From Trichobilharzia szidati (lineage: Eukaryota > Platyhelminthes > Trematoda > Strigeidida > Schistosomatidae), in assembly GCA_944472155.2 (NCBI GenBank), contig OX235271.1, positions 96,547,256-96,611,255 of the forward strand: a stretch of 64,000 nt of DNA, written 5' to 3'. Made by a program: the position numbers and the translations under genes. Shown here piece by piece: positions 53,808 to 64,000 of the stretch. Below the pieces are notes generated by a model, which was not told the origin of the DNA, ran no database searches, and was given only the letters and a program-made list of their open reading frames with translations. Every line of letters begins with the position of its first letter. The stretch's first letter is position 1.

Positions 53808-54148
53808 TGTGATAGCAGTTGACTGCAAGCCAAAATTGTAGACAACAATTTACGCCAATGTTTACGTCCCGAATCGGGGTTATGAGAGAAAACAAATAAC
53901 AAAGCTTAACCTTGAGAAAATCACCAGCCAATCACAGAGGAGTTAAAGTGTGGAAATATGATTCACAGATATATGACTTAACTTTCTAAGAAACGGTCAC
54001 AAGCAGTACAGAATAACCTTCAGCAAGAAAACAATCAATCAGAAGACGTTGCCTCTTCACTGATAATAATTTACATAAAAATCTATAAATATCTCTTGAT
54101 TTTCTCAATAAACGATCTGTTGCCTTGTCCTTGTCTTCTGTCAGTACA
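53808..54148 (+). mobile_element. Solo LTR, E3-related divergent family
   Basis: 341 bp, TGTGATAGCAGTTGACTGC to CTGTCAGTACA, flanked by GTAA at 53804-53807 and 54149-54152. Same family as 42644-42937, recognisably related to the E3 LTR. It has AATAAACGATCTGTTGCC near the 3' end, as in E3. Confidence 0.9.
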
Positions 54149-54639
54149 GTAAAACCGATAGAGAGGGAAGTTTGGGCGTGAGGCTTACCACGCCATACTG
54201 TAAAAGAAAAACATCGCTGCTGAGATTTCACAGCACAAGGCCGAAGCCCTGTGTTCTACTTGGAATTCAAAGGATTGAAAAATACTATAATAAATATTAT
54301 AATACTGACGTTAACTTCTTCAACATTTGCCTATTATGTTTATTTAACTCATTTGGCTAATTGTGTTTATATCCCTTTTGATACTCTTGTACAGTTGAAA
54401 AAACCTTTGGTGCTGTATTTTTAAGAGTAAGACTAAGGAGGAAGGGTTAAGGCAACATAACAGTCAAAAACTGATAATGAAAGAATAATGTAACAAACAA
54501 TAGCAAAGTAGAAATTCAATGAAAGCCAAATTGTTGTGGAACTTTAACAATCTCTGACAAGTAGTCTGTGGAATTAGTAGGCATGATTAACACAAACACA
54601 CACACACAACAGTTACAACTTTAACTCCTTAATTACAAT
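54149..54639. other. Intron sequence
   Basis: No feature recognised. Confidence 0.4.
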
Positions 54640-54860
54640 GTGTTTTTGCGTTTCAAGTGAGGCACAGGGTTTCAAGCTTGAGCTTTCAAGTTTCAGTAGC
54701 AGTGGTGTTTCTTATATGGGTGGGGTTGCTGACTTCTCTCCCACTCATCCCTCTTCACTAAGCTTCTTTCCAGCTAAGTGAGGTTTAGGAGTGCATTGGC
54801 CGAGGATTGAACCCCAGAACACGTGCGTGGTTGGTGAAGTACTGACGTACTAACTGCAAT
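54640..54860 (-). mobile_element. SINE family C, second body type
   Basis: Ends (+) with GAACACGTGCGTGGTTGGTGAAG, and its head has GGGGTTCAATCC on the - strand; body with GGGTTTCAAGCTTGAGCTTTC as in the other copies. Confidence 0.65.
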
Positions 54861-55204
54861 GTAATCGGACATACCGATTTATACTTGACTACTGAAGTGG
54901 ACTGAAATGTTTGTTTGGGTTCATGTCGACTTCTTGAAAGAATGCCTTCATAATGTTTTAAGTTGTTGTAATATGCTATTATTAGTTCGTCATTAACTAC
55001 CAATGGGATTACGTTTGCTTTATTTTGTTAGTAAATTTACAGGAGAATGCGTTTATTTCTCAATAAATGAATCAACTCTGACTCCAATGACATCAACAAA
55101 AAAAGACAATGTTCTGCATACAGAATGAAGTATACATCTCTTGTTTCACTACTACCCATCGACAAGTGAATATCATTAAAATAAAACTTGAGGAATTCAA
55201 GAAT

Positions 55205-55530
55205 ATTCAAGCATTGGTTTGTAGGGATTTGATTGATTAGTTACAGGATTTCATCATGAGCTAACATTGGTTAGAGGACCATTGGAAAACCACCAGGGAC
55301 TACTGGACAGCTGTTTCGCCCTAGTTTGGGAGTCTTCATCAGTACGCATCCACCGCCACGGTTTGAACCCAAGACCTTCTGGTTACAAGGCGAGCAAGCT
55401 CGTAGACCATTAAGCCACTGGGACCCAATCCAATAGCTAGTTGATGAATTCTAACTTCTACCAGAGGGTTTTCCAATGGTTCTCTAACCAATGCCAGCTC
55501 ATGATGAAATCCTGTAACGAATTCAAGAAT
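55205..55530 (-). mobile_element. SINE family A, copy A9, with inverted 3' fragment
   Basis: Minus-oriented copy to about 55464, followed by a + oriented 3' end (TTCCAATGGTTCTCTAACCA to ATGATGAAATCCTG). Best-preserved hammerhead-like core: GTACTGATGA, AGACTCCCAAACTAGGGC, GAAAC. The AGA insertion between CTGATGA and the stem is present as in several other copies. Confidence 0.8.
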
Positions 55531-56595
55531 ACTTCACCTGTAAATACTTTAACAACCATCTTAATTAAGTTAAAACGCAAACATTGAAAAAAAAACGCAA
55601 CAACAAATGGTAAGGTCAAAAAAATGGAACAAAAGGACAACAGTAAATAACTCTTGTGTACTTGAATGGTGTATTACTGTTTAAACTTACAGATAATTGT
55701 TTAGTTTTATTCTTTACATTTGATGATTTGATACATTTCAGTTTTACTGTTTTGTTCTTTATTAGGCATAAGGAAAAATATAAGTTATTGTTCAGTCAGG
55801 TAAGGGGGAATATAGTTTGATAATAAAAACGTCATAAATCATTTTTATTGCGTGGTTTTTATAATGGACATATTACTTCTCTTATAATCTTTAAAAGTCA
55901 CTTAGTTTACAAAATGAAATATAAACAGTCAACCATTTTGACCACCTGCAATTTGAGTAACTCCTTTTATGTATCCAATAAATTCAAGAGCATTCCAGAT
56001 GACTGTGAATCCGGCCTGCCTTCAGTAGTGTGCTTTATTTCTCTACACTTCACTTGTTCTCCAGCTTCAAACGTTATGTATTTTACTCTTTTCTCTTTAC
56101 TAGAACTTTCTAGTGCGAACGACCTGTTTATACTTCACATTTTGTGACTGCGTTTTACATTTCGTGACTTGTTTGTTATTTTCTGGGCAGAAGCATGACT
56201 CGCTACTAGAATCGATGGAAGTCCTGTCTTCTAGACACCTCCTTTTGCTGTCAGCCATTCTCTAAGTGTAAAATTATTTCTTTCTATCGAACCATAAGTC
56301 TGGGGGTGATACTATATTAGGCGAAGTTAAAGTATCATGGCCAAAACCACAGTGACCTTGAACAACCAATCAGAATTCAGACGTAAAGAAGTCGCATAAT
56401 CGTTGAAAAATACACTAAAAAATATTGTAAATTTGATATTACACTGCATAGTTGTAGCCTGTGTGTTGTAAGAATATCTCCCAGTCAATACACAGGTGAT
56501 CTATGGAGAAATCGTACCATGAGCGATGTACCAATTTATCCAGGTGACTGTAGGCCATGGTACTTTGAGATCCATTGATATTTCTGATACTATTC
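55531..56595. other. Intron sequence
   Basis: No feature recognised. Confidence 0.4.
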
Positions 56596-56700
56596 TCTAA
56601 CCTACTACTAACTCTCACCATAATTATAACTCCTAATCCTAACTTTAACTCTAAACCTAATCTTAAAAGCCATAACCATACCTAACAGTGTAGATTTTCA
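56596..56700 (-). repeat. Degenerate telomere-like repeat (CCTAAN form)
   Basis: About 100 bases of units such as CCTAATCCTAACTTTAACTC and AAACCTAATCTTAA. Read on the - strand they are imperfect TTAGGG-like units. Opposite orientation to 58635-58775. Confidence 0.6.
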
Positions 56701-57159
56701 GAAAAAGTGCCTAGTATATAAGGAGAATACTGTATCTATTCTCTCCAAGTCCAAAAAGACGAGCATGATTTGATTTGGAATGACATTTCGTAGTATTCCC
56801 TGTGTCAGATCGGTTCTTAAAGGTCAACTTCTGAAAGATCTTGACTTTGGCTATGATGCTTTAACTTGGCCCTATATTGTTCTAATACTCTAAATACCTA
56901 GCTACTGCAAATGAGATATAAACTCTTGAGTGCCCTCGGTTCGGAAGTACCGTCTTCGATAAGTAATCAACTGATAAACATATTTGGTTTACTTCTAGAT
57001 TTGTTTCTAGGGTTATGGATTGTTAAATAGAGGTTAAAATAGCTCTTATTACTCCTGGCTATCAATGGAATCACTTTATGATTATTTACTCTTCTCTTTG
57101 AGAAAAGTACTTATGATATCTTTCCAAGAAAAAACAAATTGTTTCTTGAGGTCACTTTT

Positions 57160-57405
57160 TTTTATTCCTCCACGTTCCCAGTGGAACATAGGGCTTCAAG
57201 CTAAAGGCTTGAAGTTTCTGTAGCAGTAGTGTTTACTTTTACAGGATGGGGTTGCTAGCCTCATGCCTAACCTTTCCCCTTTACCAGTTTTACCACTGGT
57301 TTGGCGAGGTAAAGGAGTGCGTCGGCCGGGGATCTAGCCCCGAACCATGTGCATGGTTGGCAAGCGTCCAAACCGCTGTGCCACCGACGCGTACTTTCTC
57401 TCTCT
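57160..57405 (-). mobile_element. SINE family C, second body type
   Basis: One of the most complete copies: head (minus) ACGCGTCGGTGGCACAGCGG and GGGGCTAGATCCC, and a body up to CCCAGTGGAACATAGGGCTT (+). A CT microsatellite (57393-57413) borders the head. Confidence 0.75.
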
Positions 57406-57413
57406 CTCTCTCT

Positions 57414-58159
57414 TTCTGGTCATAGTAACTACATTAGGGCGTACAAGAATAGACCAGCTTACTACTTACATTTTGGGTTAATTTCACTTCACTTCCACTG
57501 AAATATAATAGAGATTACATGTCTTTGGTTAATTATACTCATTTTTTGATTTAGTAGCAACAATTATTACGTTGACTGACAAACTATCCCCATAGAGTAG
57601 CTACATTTACGGTAACTTTGATTGGAATTGTGGTCTACACATATGTATGCTACGTTGTACGGCACTGTTTCATTTACACATATGAGTTTGATGAAGAGTT
57701 AATATAATTTAGTGGTTGCTTAGTTTATCTACTTTCTCAATGTTATCACGAGAATTTTCTAAAGGTAAATAAGAATACGAACAAATAAGATCTATTTTCT
57801 ATTCATGAGATTTCGAAGCATCAGGACTAATTGACTGACTGACTAATCGGTAGAGAATTTCCCATAAACATCCATTAGTTTAATTTGTTGTTACACCTTT
57901 GAAATCTTACATGTAACAGAGCTGAGGAGAAATGTTACTATGATATGATGAATGAAAATGTATATATGTGTGATAAAAATGACTGAAAAATGACACCTAG
58001 GACCTTAAAAACCGTAAGAAGTAAATACACTTTAAGTATTATGAATGGTTTTGAGTCATGTGACCAACATTATCTAATCACTGCCTGTCATGGTCCAGAA
58101 GAATCCATTCATGCAAACGACACCTCTCTAATTATTTGTTGAATTCAAGTTTTGTAATT
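57414..58159. other. Intron sequence
   Basis: No feature recognised. Confidence 0.4.
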
Positions 58160-58202
58160 TCCATGGATTGATTATATATGTATATATATATATATATATA
58201 TA
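58160..58202. repeat. TA microsatellite
   Basis: ATATATGTATATATATATAT-type run. Confidence 0.8.
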
Positions 58203-58634
58203 CTAACCTTTCAGTTAAATGATGATTTAAATTAATTACATCTTTGTTGATCCTGGTGTAGAGTTAACTTGTATACCAGGCTTCCCGATTACATTTAGTC
58301 TAGCCTATCTTGTGATTTTTAGAGTTGACCATAGCATTTCACTGCCTAGCATAGATAAGTAAACAGACAGAACAAGATAGAATTTTGTACAGAAAAATAT
58401 CCATGGGAGTTGATTTACTTTTCCTTTGTGTGTCATAGTGAAGTAAAAATACACTGGTAAAGTTCAACAATAGCGTCCCAGAAGTACGAACGCTCCAGTC
58501 ACCTTGAACACATGCCAGTCGTTGGCTAACGGCACCTGCCATTATCATAGCCGAAATATCAACACTACTCACCAACTAAGGAGCGAATTCCACCCAAATC
58601 ACGTTTTTAAGTACTGTTTGGACAATGTATTAAT

Positions 58635-58775
58635 AGCTCGTTAGGGTTAGAATTACGGTTAAGGTAAGTATTGTGGTTAGGGTCATAATTAGGATTAGGG
58701 TTAGGTTTACGGTTAGGATAAGGGTTGTAATTAGGGTTAGGATTGAGGTTAGGGTTAGTGTTAAGTTTAGGACTT
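58635..58775 (+). repeat. Interstitial telomere-like repeat (degenerate TTAGGG)
   Basis: About 140 bases of GGTTAG-type units, including GGATTAGGGTTAGG and GAGGTTAGGGTTAG, with variants such as GGTTAC and GGTTGT. TTAGGG is the schistosome telomere unit. No gene in it; the - strand Asn/Pro-rich frame is produced by the repeat. Confidence 0.8.
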
Positions 58776-59194
58776 AGAGTTGATGTCATTTATTTTAACT
58801 TGTTTTCTTATCTAAATTTTCCTGGTATGTAGTCGTCTATCTTCTTACTGGAAACCGTAGTAATTCAATCCAGGGCTTTGGGGAAGACTGCACTATAGGA
58901 TAAGAGAGATAAACGATTCACAAAAACAGCTCATCTTTAGTCAGCTGGGTGAATACATGTGCAAAAACTAGTCTAACTTAGCAATTGATACTCCTCATTA
59001 TAACTGGGACGTATTTTTAAGTTATGTTAGAGAAAGATATCCTGTTTAATGTGTTTTCATGCATTTTCTTGTAAATATGAGTCATTTTTTGTGCAAAAGT
59101 TCCTATTTTTCATGATTGGTCGGCTGACGGTCACTCGTGCGTTCGCATCCCTTGGGACGCTATTGTTGAACTTTGCCAATACACTAACACTCTA

Positions 59195-59335
59195 GTGTTG
59201 GTGGCACAGCGGTAGGATGCTCGCCAACCACGCATTTGGTTCGGGGTTCGGTCCCCAGCCGATGCACTCGTTTACGTCTCTGAGTCAGTAATAAGCCCTA
59301 CGGTCCACTGGGAACGTAAAGGAATAAAATGAACA
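59195..59335 (+). mobile_element. SINE family C, second body type, short copy
   Basis: Head GTTGGTGGCACAGCGGTAGG with B-box GGGTTCGGTCCCC, body to CCACTGGGAACGTAAAGG. Confidence 0.75.
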
Positions 59336-59584
59336 CTTTAGTGAATTTAATGGGACAGAAAAGGAAATAAAATAATCAAGCTACGGATAGTGAGAATGAT
59401 AAAAACTTCGAATACAGTAAAGAATGCACACAGTAAGGTAATTATGATAGATTCTCGATAGCAACAGTAAAAGTCATCACATTTAATTCTCAGATTCCAG
59501 GGAGACTACATAATTTAAAGTGACTTTCTCCTGAAATCAATAAATATTATTAGTATTAACACTGATATAACATATGAGACTTAC

Positions 59585-59735
59585 TCCTGAAAAATTGATG
59601 TTATGGTTAGCACTTGTAATCCTTCTATCATTACATATCATTTTATGATAATTTGGATCGGCTACAATAGGATTCCCATCTAGTGTAACTTGTGCAAATG
59701 AGTTTAAACTGGCTAGACCACTGATCTGAGACCAT
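59585..59735 (-). CDS. LRRC49: LRRC49-like exon, end of the N-terminal LRR domain
   Basis: Acceptor TTTCAG before 59735 and donor GTAAGT after 59585. 151 bases: the first base completes the Arg codon left by the previous exon, then 50 codons. Reads WSQISGLASLNSFAQVTLDG, NPIVADPNYHKMICND and RRITSANHNINFSG. In the family this is the last repeat followed by the LRR cap motif D-G-N-P. The following stretch in vertebrates carries a LDMKRI-type segment not seen here, so an additional small exon may be missing. Confidence 0.9.
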
Positions 59736-59814
59736 CTGAAATAAAAATCAGTCAATCGACAAACAAATAATGTCTCTCGTTCAACTGCTGACTCAAAAAT
59801 TATTATTATTATTA

Positions 59815-60225
59815 TGTTTCCTTTAATTCGTAGAGCAACATAGGGCTTCAGCCGTGCGTCTCCATTGCGTTCGGTTCTCTGCTAGAGTCTTCACCTGGCT
59901 CCAAGTCTGCCCACACGTTTTCATCTCCTCTTCACATGACCTCCTCCAAGTCACCCTCGCATTGACGACCAACTCGCCGCTTCCCTTTCGGGTTCCACTC
60001 GAGCAATGGCTTGTCTAGTGATGTCACTTGATGGTTTCCTCAGAGTATGGCCAATCCATCTCCACTTCTTCTTGCCTATTTCTTTCACAATCGGTTCCTG
60101 GTTGGTTTGCTCATTGCCAGAGATTTTTGTTGCTGATCTTTTCTGGCCGGCCATCTGATCTTGAGTATTCGGCGAAGACAACTGTTAATGAAGGTCTGTA
60201 GTTTGTTTGAGATGCTCTTTATGAC
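59815..60225 (-). mobile_element. RTE-type LINE (SR2-like) 3' fragment R6
   Basis: Minus-strand pieces [28 protein letters not shown] and GQTWSQVKTLAENRTQW, then CCSTN and a poly-AAT-type end near 59805-59815. Same family as R2 and R3. In the first LRRC49-like intron. Confidence 0.75.
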
Positions 60226-61689
60226 GCAAATAAATAAATAATAAATCTGATTGATTTTTTAGTGGTAAAATGAAATTTATAGTTTAGTCTAAGGAAGACA
60301 ATTTTTTGTTATTTTCTGAGCTTTATCATTTGGTTACGAATATTTCACCCCCAGGTTGATATAATTTGGGGCGTATTACGTGAAAAAAGGTAAATACTGT
60401 AATTAATCTCTAGTTAAGCTGAATAACTTCTCCAAAATTATACGGATTGTATTCAAAACCACTCATGCCAAATTCAGAATGCTGATGGAAACGAAGACTA
60501 GTGGCTTAGGATACTAAATACTGACTGTTTGACTGACTTAGAAGTAATAATAACAGTGGTAATTGTTTTATTCTAAACAATATGTTTTGATTCACTGAGG
60601 AATTCTCAGCAATATTGTAGAATTTACTTCAATCTTGTTAACAGTGGTGCAGATGTATGGTCTATATTCTGAAAATATTTGTTGACCATCATTTAGAAAA
60701 GTGAAACAGTTAGTCCCTTTGATAAATTTAAATATGGCACCAGAGCGACAAATATCGCGAGATGACGTCATATATGCATGTATAACTGAGTAATTGTTTA
60801 TACATTTTATTTTATTATTGTTAATCATGCGACATGTAAAGCGATTCTCCTTCTGCTGTATATCTTCATCTATTTCAGTCGCATTACGTTCTTATTTTTA
60901 TAAATGTTCCTCTGAATTTCAGCACTTTTGTGCAACATTAACAAAAGTTTACCAAGCCGCCCAACAGGTTATTGTACACCTCCCTAAGACGTCCAGATTA
61001 ACAGCCAATAGCTTCATGGATTGGTGCAATATCTGATCTGACCACCCTTAACTTAATTCGATCTTAAAAAACTGCTGTTCTTTTCATATTTTCTACCTTC
61101 AACCACCATTTCTTATAGCCGTGAAATAGGAAGGAGCGATCCCCTGAACAGTAAACACATTCCTTAATGAACAGACAGAAATCATATCTGCACCAAAGAT
61201 GGTGGAGTTTTGAAAATTCAAATCAAATCTCTTTTATCCATGCTTACACACAATAAGCAATCAGTCAATTAGGACTGATACAACGTTCCAAATAATTGAA
61301 GTGGTCGACCATTTCTCTCCTTATCCTTAAACAAGCAGCGGATACAGACCAGTCTAATTACATTTGACTAATTCATATTGGATATGTTTATTCGATTTAA
61401 AAAACACAGTGATGCAGTAATAAATGCAGTGTTAAATCAAATAAACTTATCTAATATGGAATTATGTTCAAACACAGTGCCCAATTTCTACGCTTACATT
61501 TGATCCTATGCAGAACATCCTCAGATCTTCGCTTAGGTGTTTAGATGAAATTACAATTTATATGCGTCTTTATCTACTAGGAAAATATAATCTACATGTT
61601 GAAAGTCAACAAGACTCTTCCCGAGTAGAAAGTGGACTTGTGTAGCATCGAAGTTGACTAGGGTCATATCAGTCAGTATTTTATTTTAT
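60226..61689. other. Intron sequence
   Basis: No feature recognised. Confidence 0.4.
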
Positions 61690-61885
61690 TTTTTTTTATT
61701 TTGGTTACAGCTTGATGCCACACCGTATTTTCAGTACAAGTGTGGAATTTTCAGCATGGATATCGGTAGCCCAAATTTCACAGGCCGACCATAGATATCG
61801 GGTGTGCGTCGGCAGGGGATCGAACCTCGAACCATGTGCATGGTCGGCGAGAGTCCTAACCACTGTGCCACCGACGCATCTATAC
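61690..61885 (-). mobile_element. SINE family C, first body type
   Basis: Head (minus) TGCGTCGGTGGCACAGTGG with GAGGTTCGATCCC, and ends that can pair as in C1. The body includes GATGCCACACCGTATTTTCA (+). T-rich run at the distal end (61682-61700). Confidence 0.8.
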
Positions 61886-63399
61886 TGAACAATTTAACTT
61901 CTATTCAAATGAGTGAGTGTCTCAGTATGGATACAAAAGGCTCAGTTGGCTTTCACAACTTATGCAGACTGTATTACTGCAAGATGTTCAATTACCTATT
62001 AGACTGAAGATGGAATGCATCTGAATTATGAGAAAAAATAAGTCAGACAACTGGTGAGGCAATGAGTTTCTGCCAAATGAACTGCTTGTCAAAGATATTA
62101 AGCACACCTAGCAAAAGTCTTTTTAGATGTCACATCAATAGTAATAACTCATGAAAACTTTGATTTTTGTCTCAAACTGTGGGCTTCCTGATTTGTGTTG
62201 AAGATACAAGGTACACTGAAGATACGGAACTTCTAATACGTGTCCTGTGCTTAAATAAATAGTGCAATCTTAACCAATGCTTAAACACTACGGAGCAGCT
62301 TATCTGTTCTGCCTCACAGTTTTCCAGTGATTTGTCTTCATATAATCCACAAATACAGGGGTCAATCATAGTCTCAACCCCTAAGAACAGTAATTCCTTA
62401 GGGTTGTTGGTAGGTCTTACAGATTTACGTTAGAAGGCCTAAGATTTAAAGCAAAGACTTCCATTCGTCGGTTTTCCACTTTCGATCAGAAGGTACGTGT
62501 TACTATATAGTTAGAAAAATTAAACACAAACTTTGAATGACTCCATAACAAAAATGTTTTAACTTTACCAGCATCAAATTAATGAATGTCAAGGTTGAAT
62601 GAAATATATTCAACTCTTAATATACAAGAAATTAGAAACTGTAGTTGTATGCAATTCCATATTAGATATATTTATTAGCTTAAGTCCAGAATGGCTGACA
62701 TTTCACACATATTTTACTGCTTATAATTAAATCAAGGCAGTCATACGAGTTACAACGTCTGATTAGTACATTTTGTTTAATCCTTTTTTATTCGCAGATC
62801 TCTGGAAGTGATACCATTTCTTCCCTACTACTCTTATCAATCGTTCATTCGACAAGGAAGCATTCAATGACAGAACCACTGATTTACAACAGTCTTTATA
62901 CAAACCGAATATGTTATTGCTATCATTTCATGTGTGGCTTAACTCCTTCGTACTAATCCAGGCCGACTATCTTGACCCACTTATATGACCTCATAGTCAC
63001 TGCATGGTAGTATTCTGTACAATAAATTTGAATTCCTCACAGGATCAATAGAATCTTTAAGCTGGTCTCTGAGCGAATGTATGACTTCAAATTCCATCTT
63101 AGTTCTAACTTTTTTAAGGATCCTATTCACAGTTTCTTTTACCTCTTTCTTATATGATAACATTATGCAAGAGACTAGATATTACTATGAGAATGAATTA
63201 GTAAAAGTCATCGAACAGATTCTGAATGCCTCACTCAAAAGTGACTAAATCTCAAAATCGTACCACCCGCCCAACCCGTTCACCTAACTTCTACAACACT
63301 AGCAATAAAGAAAGATCCTGACATCCCCTAAAATAGTTTAGGCCATAACATCCAATATACGGTAAAAAAATTAAATCACAAAATAATTCAACAATTTAC
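61886..63399. other. Intron sequence next to the first exon found
   Basis: No feature recognised. Short open stretches near 62172-62369 and 62981-63163 have no domain. Confidence 0.4.
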
Positions 63400-63876
63400 C
63401 TTTCAATATTATTAAAACTTAGAAATACCCAAGCCAATTTAGGAACATTTTCTATCGGTTCAACACGTAGTATATTATTTTGTCTCAAGTTCAATTCAGT
63501 TAATGCTGTTAACCCGGATAAACCATTCACTGAGGTAATATAATTAAAGGATAAATTTAATGAACGTAGCTTTGTCAGATGGGATAAATTTTCAATAGTT
63601 CTTATTTGATTATGATTTAAATCGAGTACATTTAAATTATATAAATTATCTAATGCACATATACGTTTTATTTGATTCTGTCCTAATAATAATATCCGTA
63701 GGGAATAAAGTGTTTCTAAACCACTGATTGATGTCAGTTGATTTGCTGATATATTTAAATAGACAAGTTTTGTCAGATTTTGTAAATTCTCTATACGATG
63801 AATACGATTACATTGAAAACTTAATAGGCGGCATATTTCATTTGAATCAATTATTGGACAATTTGTTAAATGCATC
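63400..63876 (-). CDS. LRRC49: LRRC49-like exon, six SDS22-type leucine-rich repeats
   Basis: Acceptor TTTATAG before 63876 and donor GTAAAT after 63400. 477 bases, one base in, two bases over. Reads MHLTNCPIIDSNEICRLLSF, then six 22-residue repeats of SDS22 type with L-x-x-L-x-L-x-x-N-x-I spacing: LTKLVYLNISANQ, LYSLRILLLGQNQ, LYNLNVLDLNHNQ, LTKLRSLNLSFNY, LTALTELNLRQNN and VPKLAWVFLSFNN. The NCPIID start and the block order match animal LRRC49. LRRC49 belongs to the tubulin polyglutamylase complex with TTLL1 and TPGS subunits and acts at cilia and centrioles. The ATG inside the exon might be used, but the acceptor implies an upstream exon beyond the window. Confidence 0.93.
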
Positions 63877-64000
63877 CTATAAAGTAAAGAATACAATGTA
63901 AAAGAGAGAAAAAAGTAGTGAGTATATTAATGAAAGGCATAAAAATACATTCATGTTAATTTTTAAGAAATTAGCAAACTTTATTTTGGAATAAGTGCTC

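Larger units (their letters stand above)
37225..63876 (-). other. LRRC49: LRRC49-like gene, at least six exons, partial at both ends
   Basis: Exons, in transcript order: 63876-63400, 59735-59585, 52021-51786, 43801-43000, 41312-41115 and 37758-37225. Each has AG before and GT after, and phases match at every junction (2+1, 0, 2+1, 0, 0). The order of conserved blocks follows animal LRRC49. Introns are 3.7, 7.6, 8.0, 1.7 and 3.4 kb and are full of retroelements. The first exons lie beyond 64000 and the last beyond (left of) 37225. A further exon between 59585 and 52021 cannot be excluded. Confidence 0.88.

Noticed and set aside
55205..55464. Active hammerhead ribozyme in SINE A9
   Set aside because: CTGATGA and GAAAC are present, but the extra AGA and weak stem make activity doubtful; reported as hammerhead-like only.
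58607..58789. Asn/Pro-rich - strand frame
   Set aside because: Direct translation of the degenerate telomere-like repeat.
1..64000. CRISPR arrays, bacterial operons, phage or plasmid functions
   Set aside because: Introns, LTR/LINE/SINE elements and host genes show this is animal nuclear DNA; no spaced short-repeat array was seen.

Overview
The window reads as repeat-rich nuclear DNA from a schistosome-like flatworm (family Schistosomatidae; species not determined). The evidence is AT-rich intergenic sequence, spliced genes with long introns, tRNA-derived SINEs that carry a hammerhead-ribozyme-like module (the Sm-alpha type known from schistosomes), and mixed Ty3/gypsy, Penelope-like (PLE), RTE and CR1 retroelements. 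Two host genes are supported, and both are partial. The first is the last coding exon of a KMT2/MLL-type histone H3K4 methyltransferase on the + strand (19234-19339). The second is at least six phase-compatible exons of an LRRC49-like leucine-rich-repeat gene on the - strand (63876 down to 37225). The two genes converge tail to tail, and the LRRC49-like 5' and 3' ends were not found.

Layout. 1-6.2 kb: a CR1-type LINE (653-3708, -) next to a badly decayed gypsy element (4009-6045, -), both bracketed by two copies of a ~150-bp repeat. 6723-11922: a complete 5.2-kb gypsy element (E1, -) with 303-bp LTRs that differ at one base; its reverse transcriptase and RNase H have lost catalytic residues. 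13743-17062: a 3.3-kb gypsy deletion derivative (E2, +) inserted in the 3' coding end of a PLE, with a possible -1 frameshift site between gag and pol. 17886-18382 is an assembly gap. 20.4-21.98 kb: a 5'-truncated RTE flanked by ~215-bp direct repeats. 22.04-23.79 kb: a PLE holding a solo LTR and a SINE. 23794-28284: a third gypsy element (E3, +) whose lesions cluster in protease and RT while a 736-codon RNase H/integrase frame stays open.

28.3-64 kb is SINE- and LINE-littered sequence. From 37.2 kb onward it consists of LRRC49-like exons separated by 1.7-8 kb introns. Those introns hold three solo LTRs with 4-bp target duplications (one imperfect), several fold-back elements, RTE and PLE fragments, and two stretches of degenerate telomere-like repeats.

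The host genes show no sign of working together. The LRRC49 family is a subunit of the tubulin polyglutamylase complex, and KMT2 proteins are COMPASS methyltransferases. The main interest lies in the retroelements: E1 carries long-dead RT and RNase H yet looks recently inserted, E2 has the frameshift-site architecture, E3 appears to be a recombinant, and precise target duplications let the nesting order be read directly.
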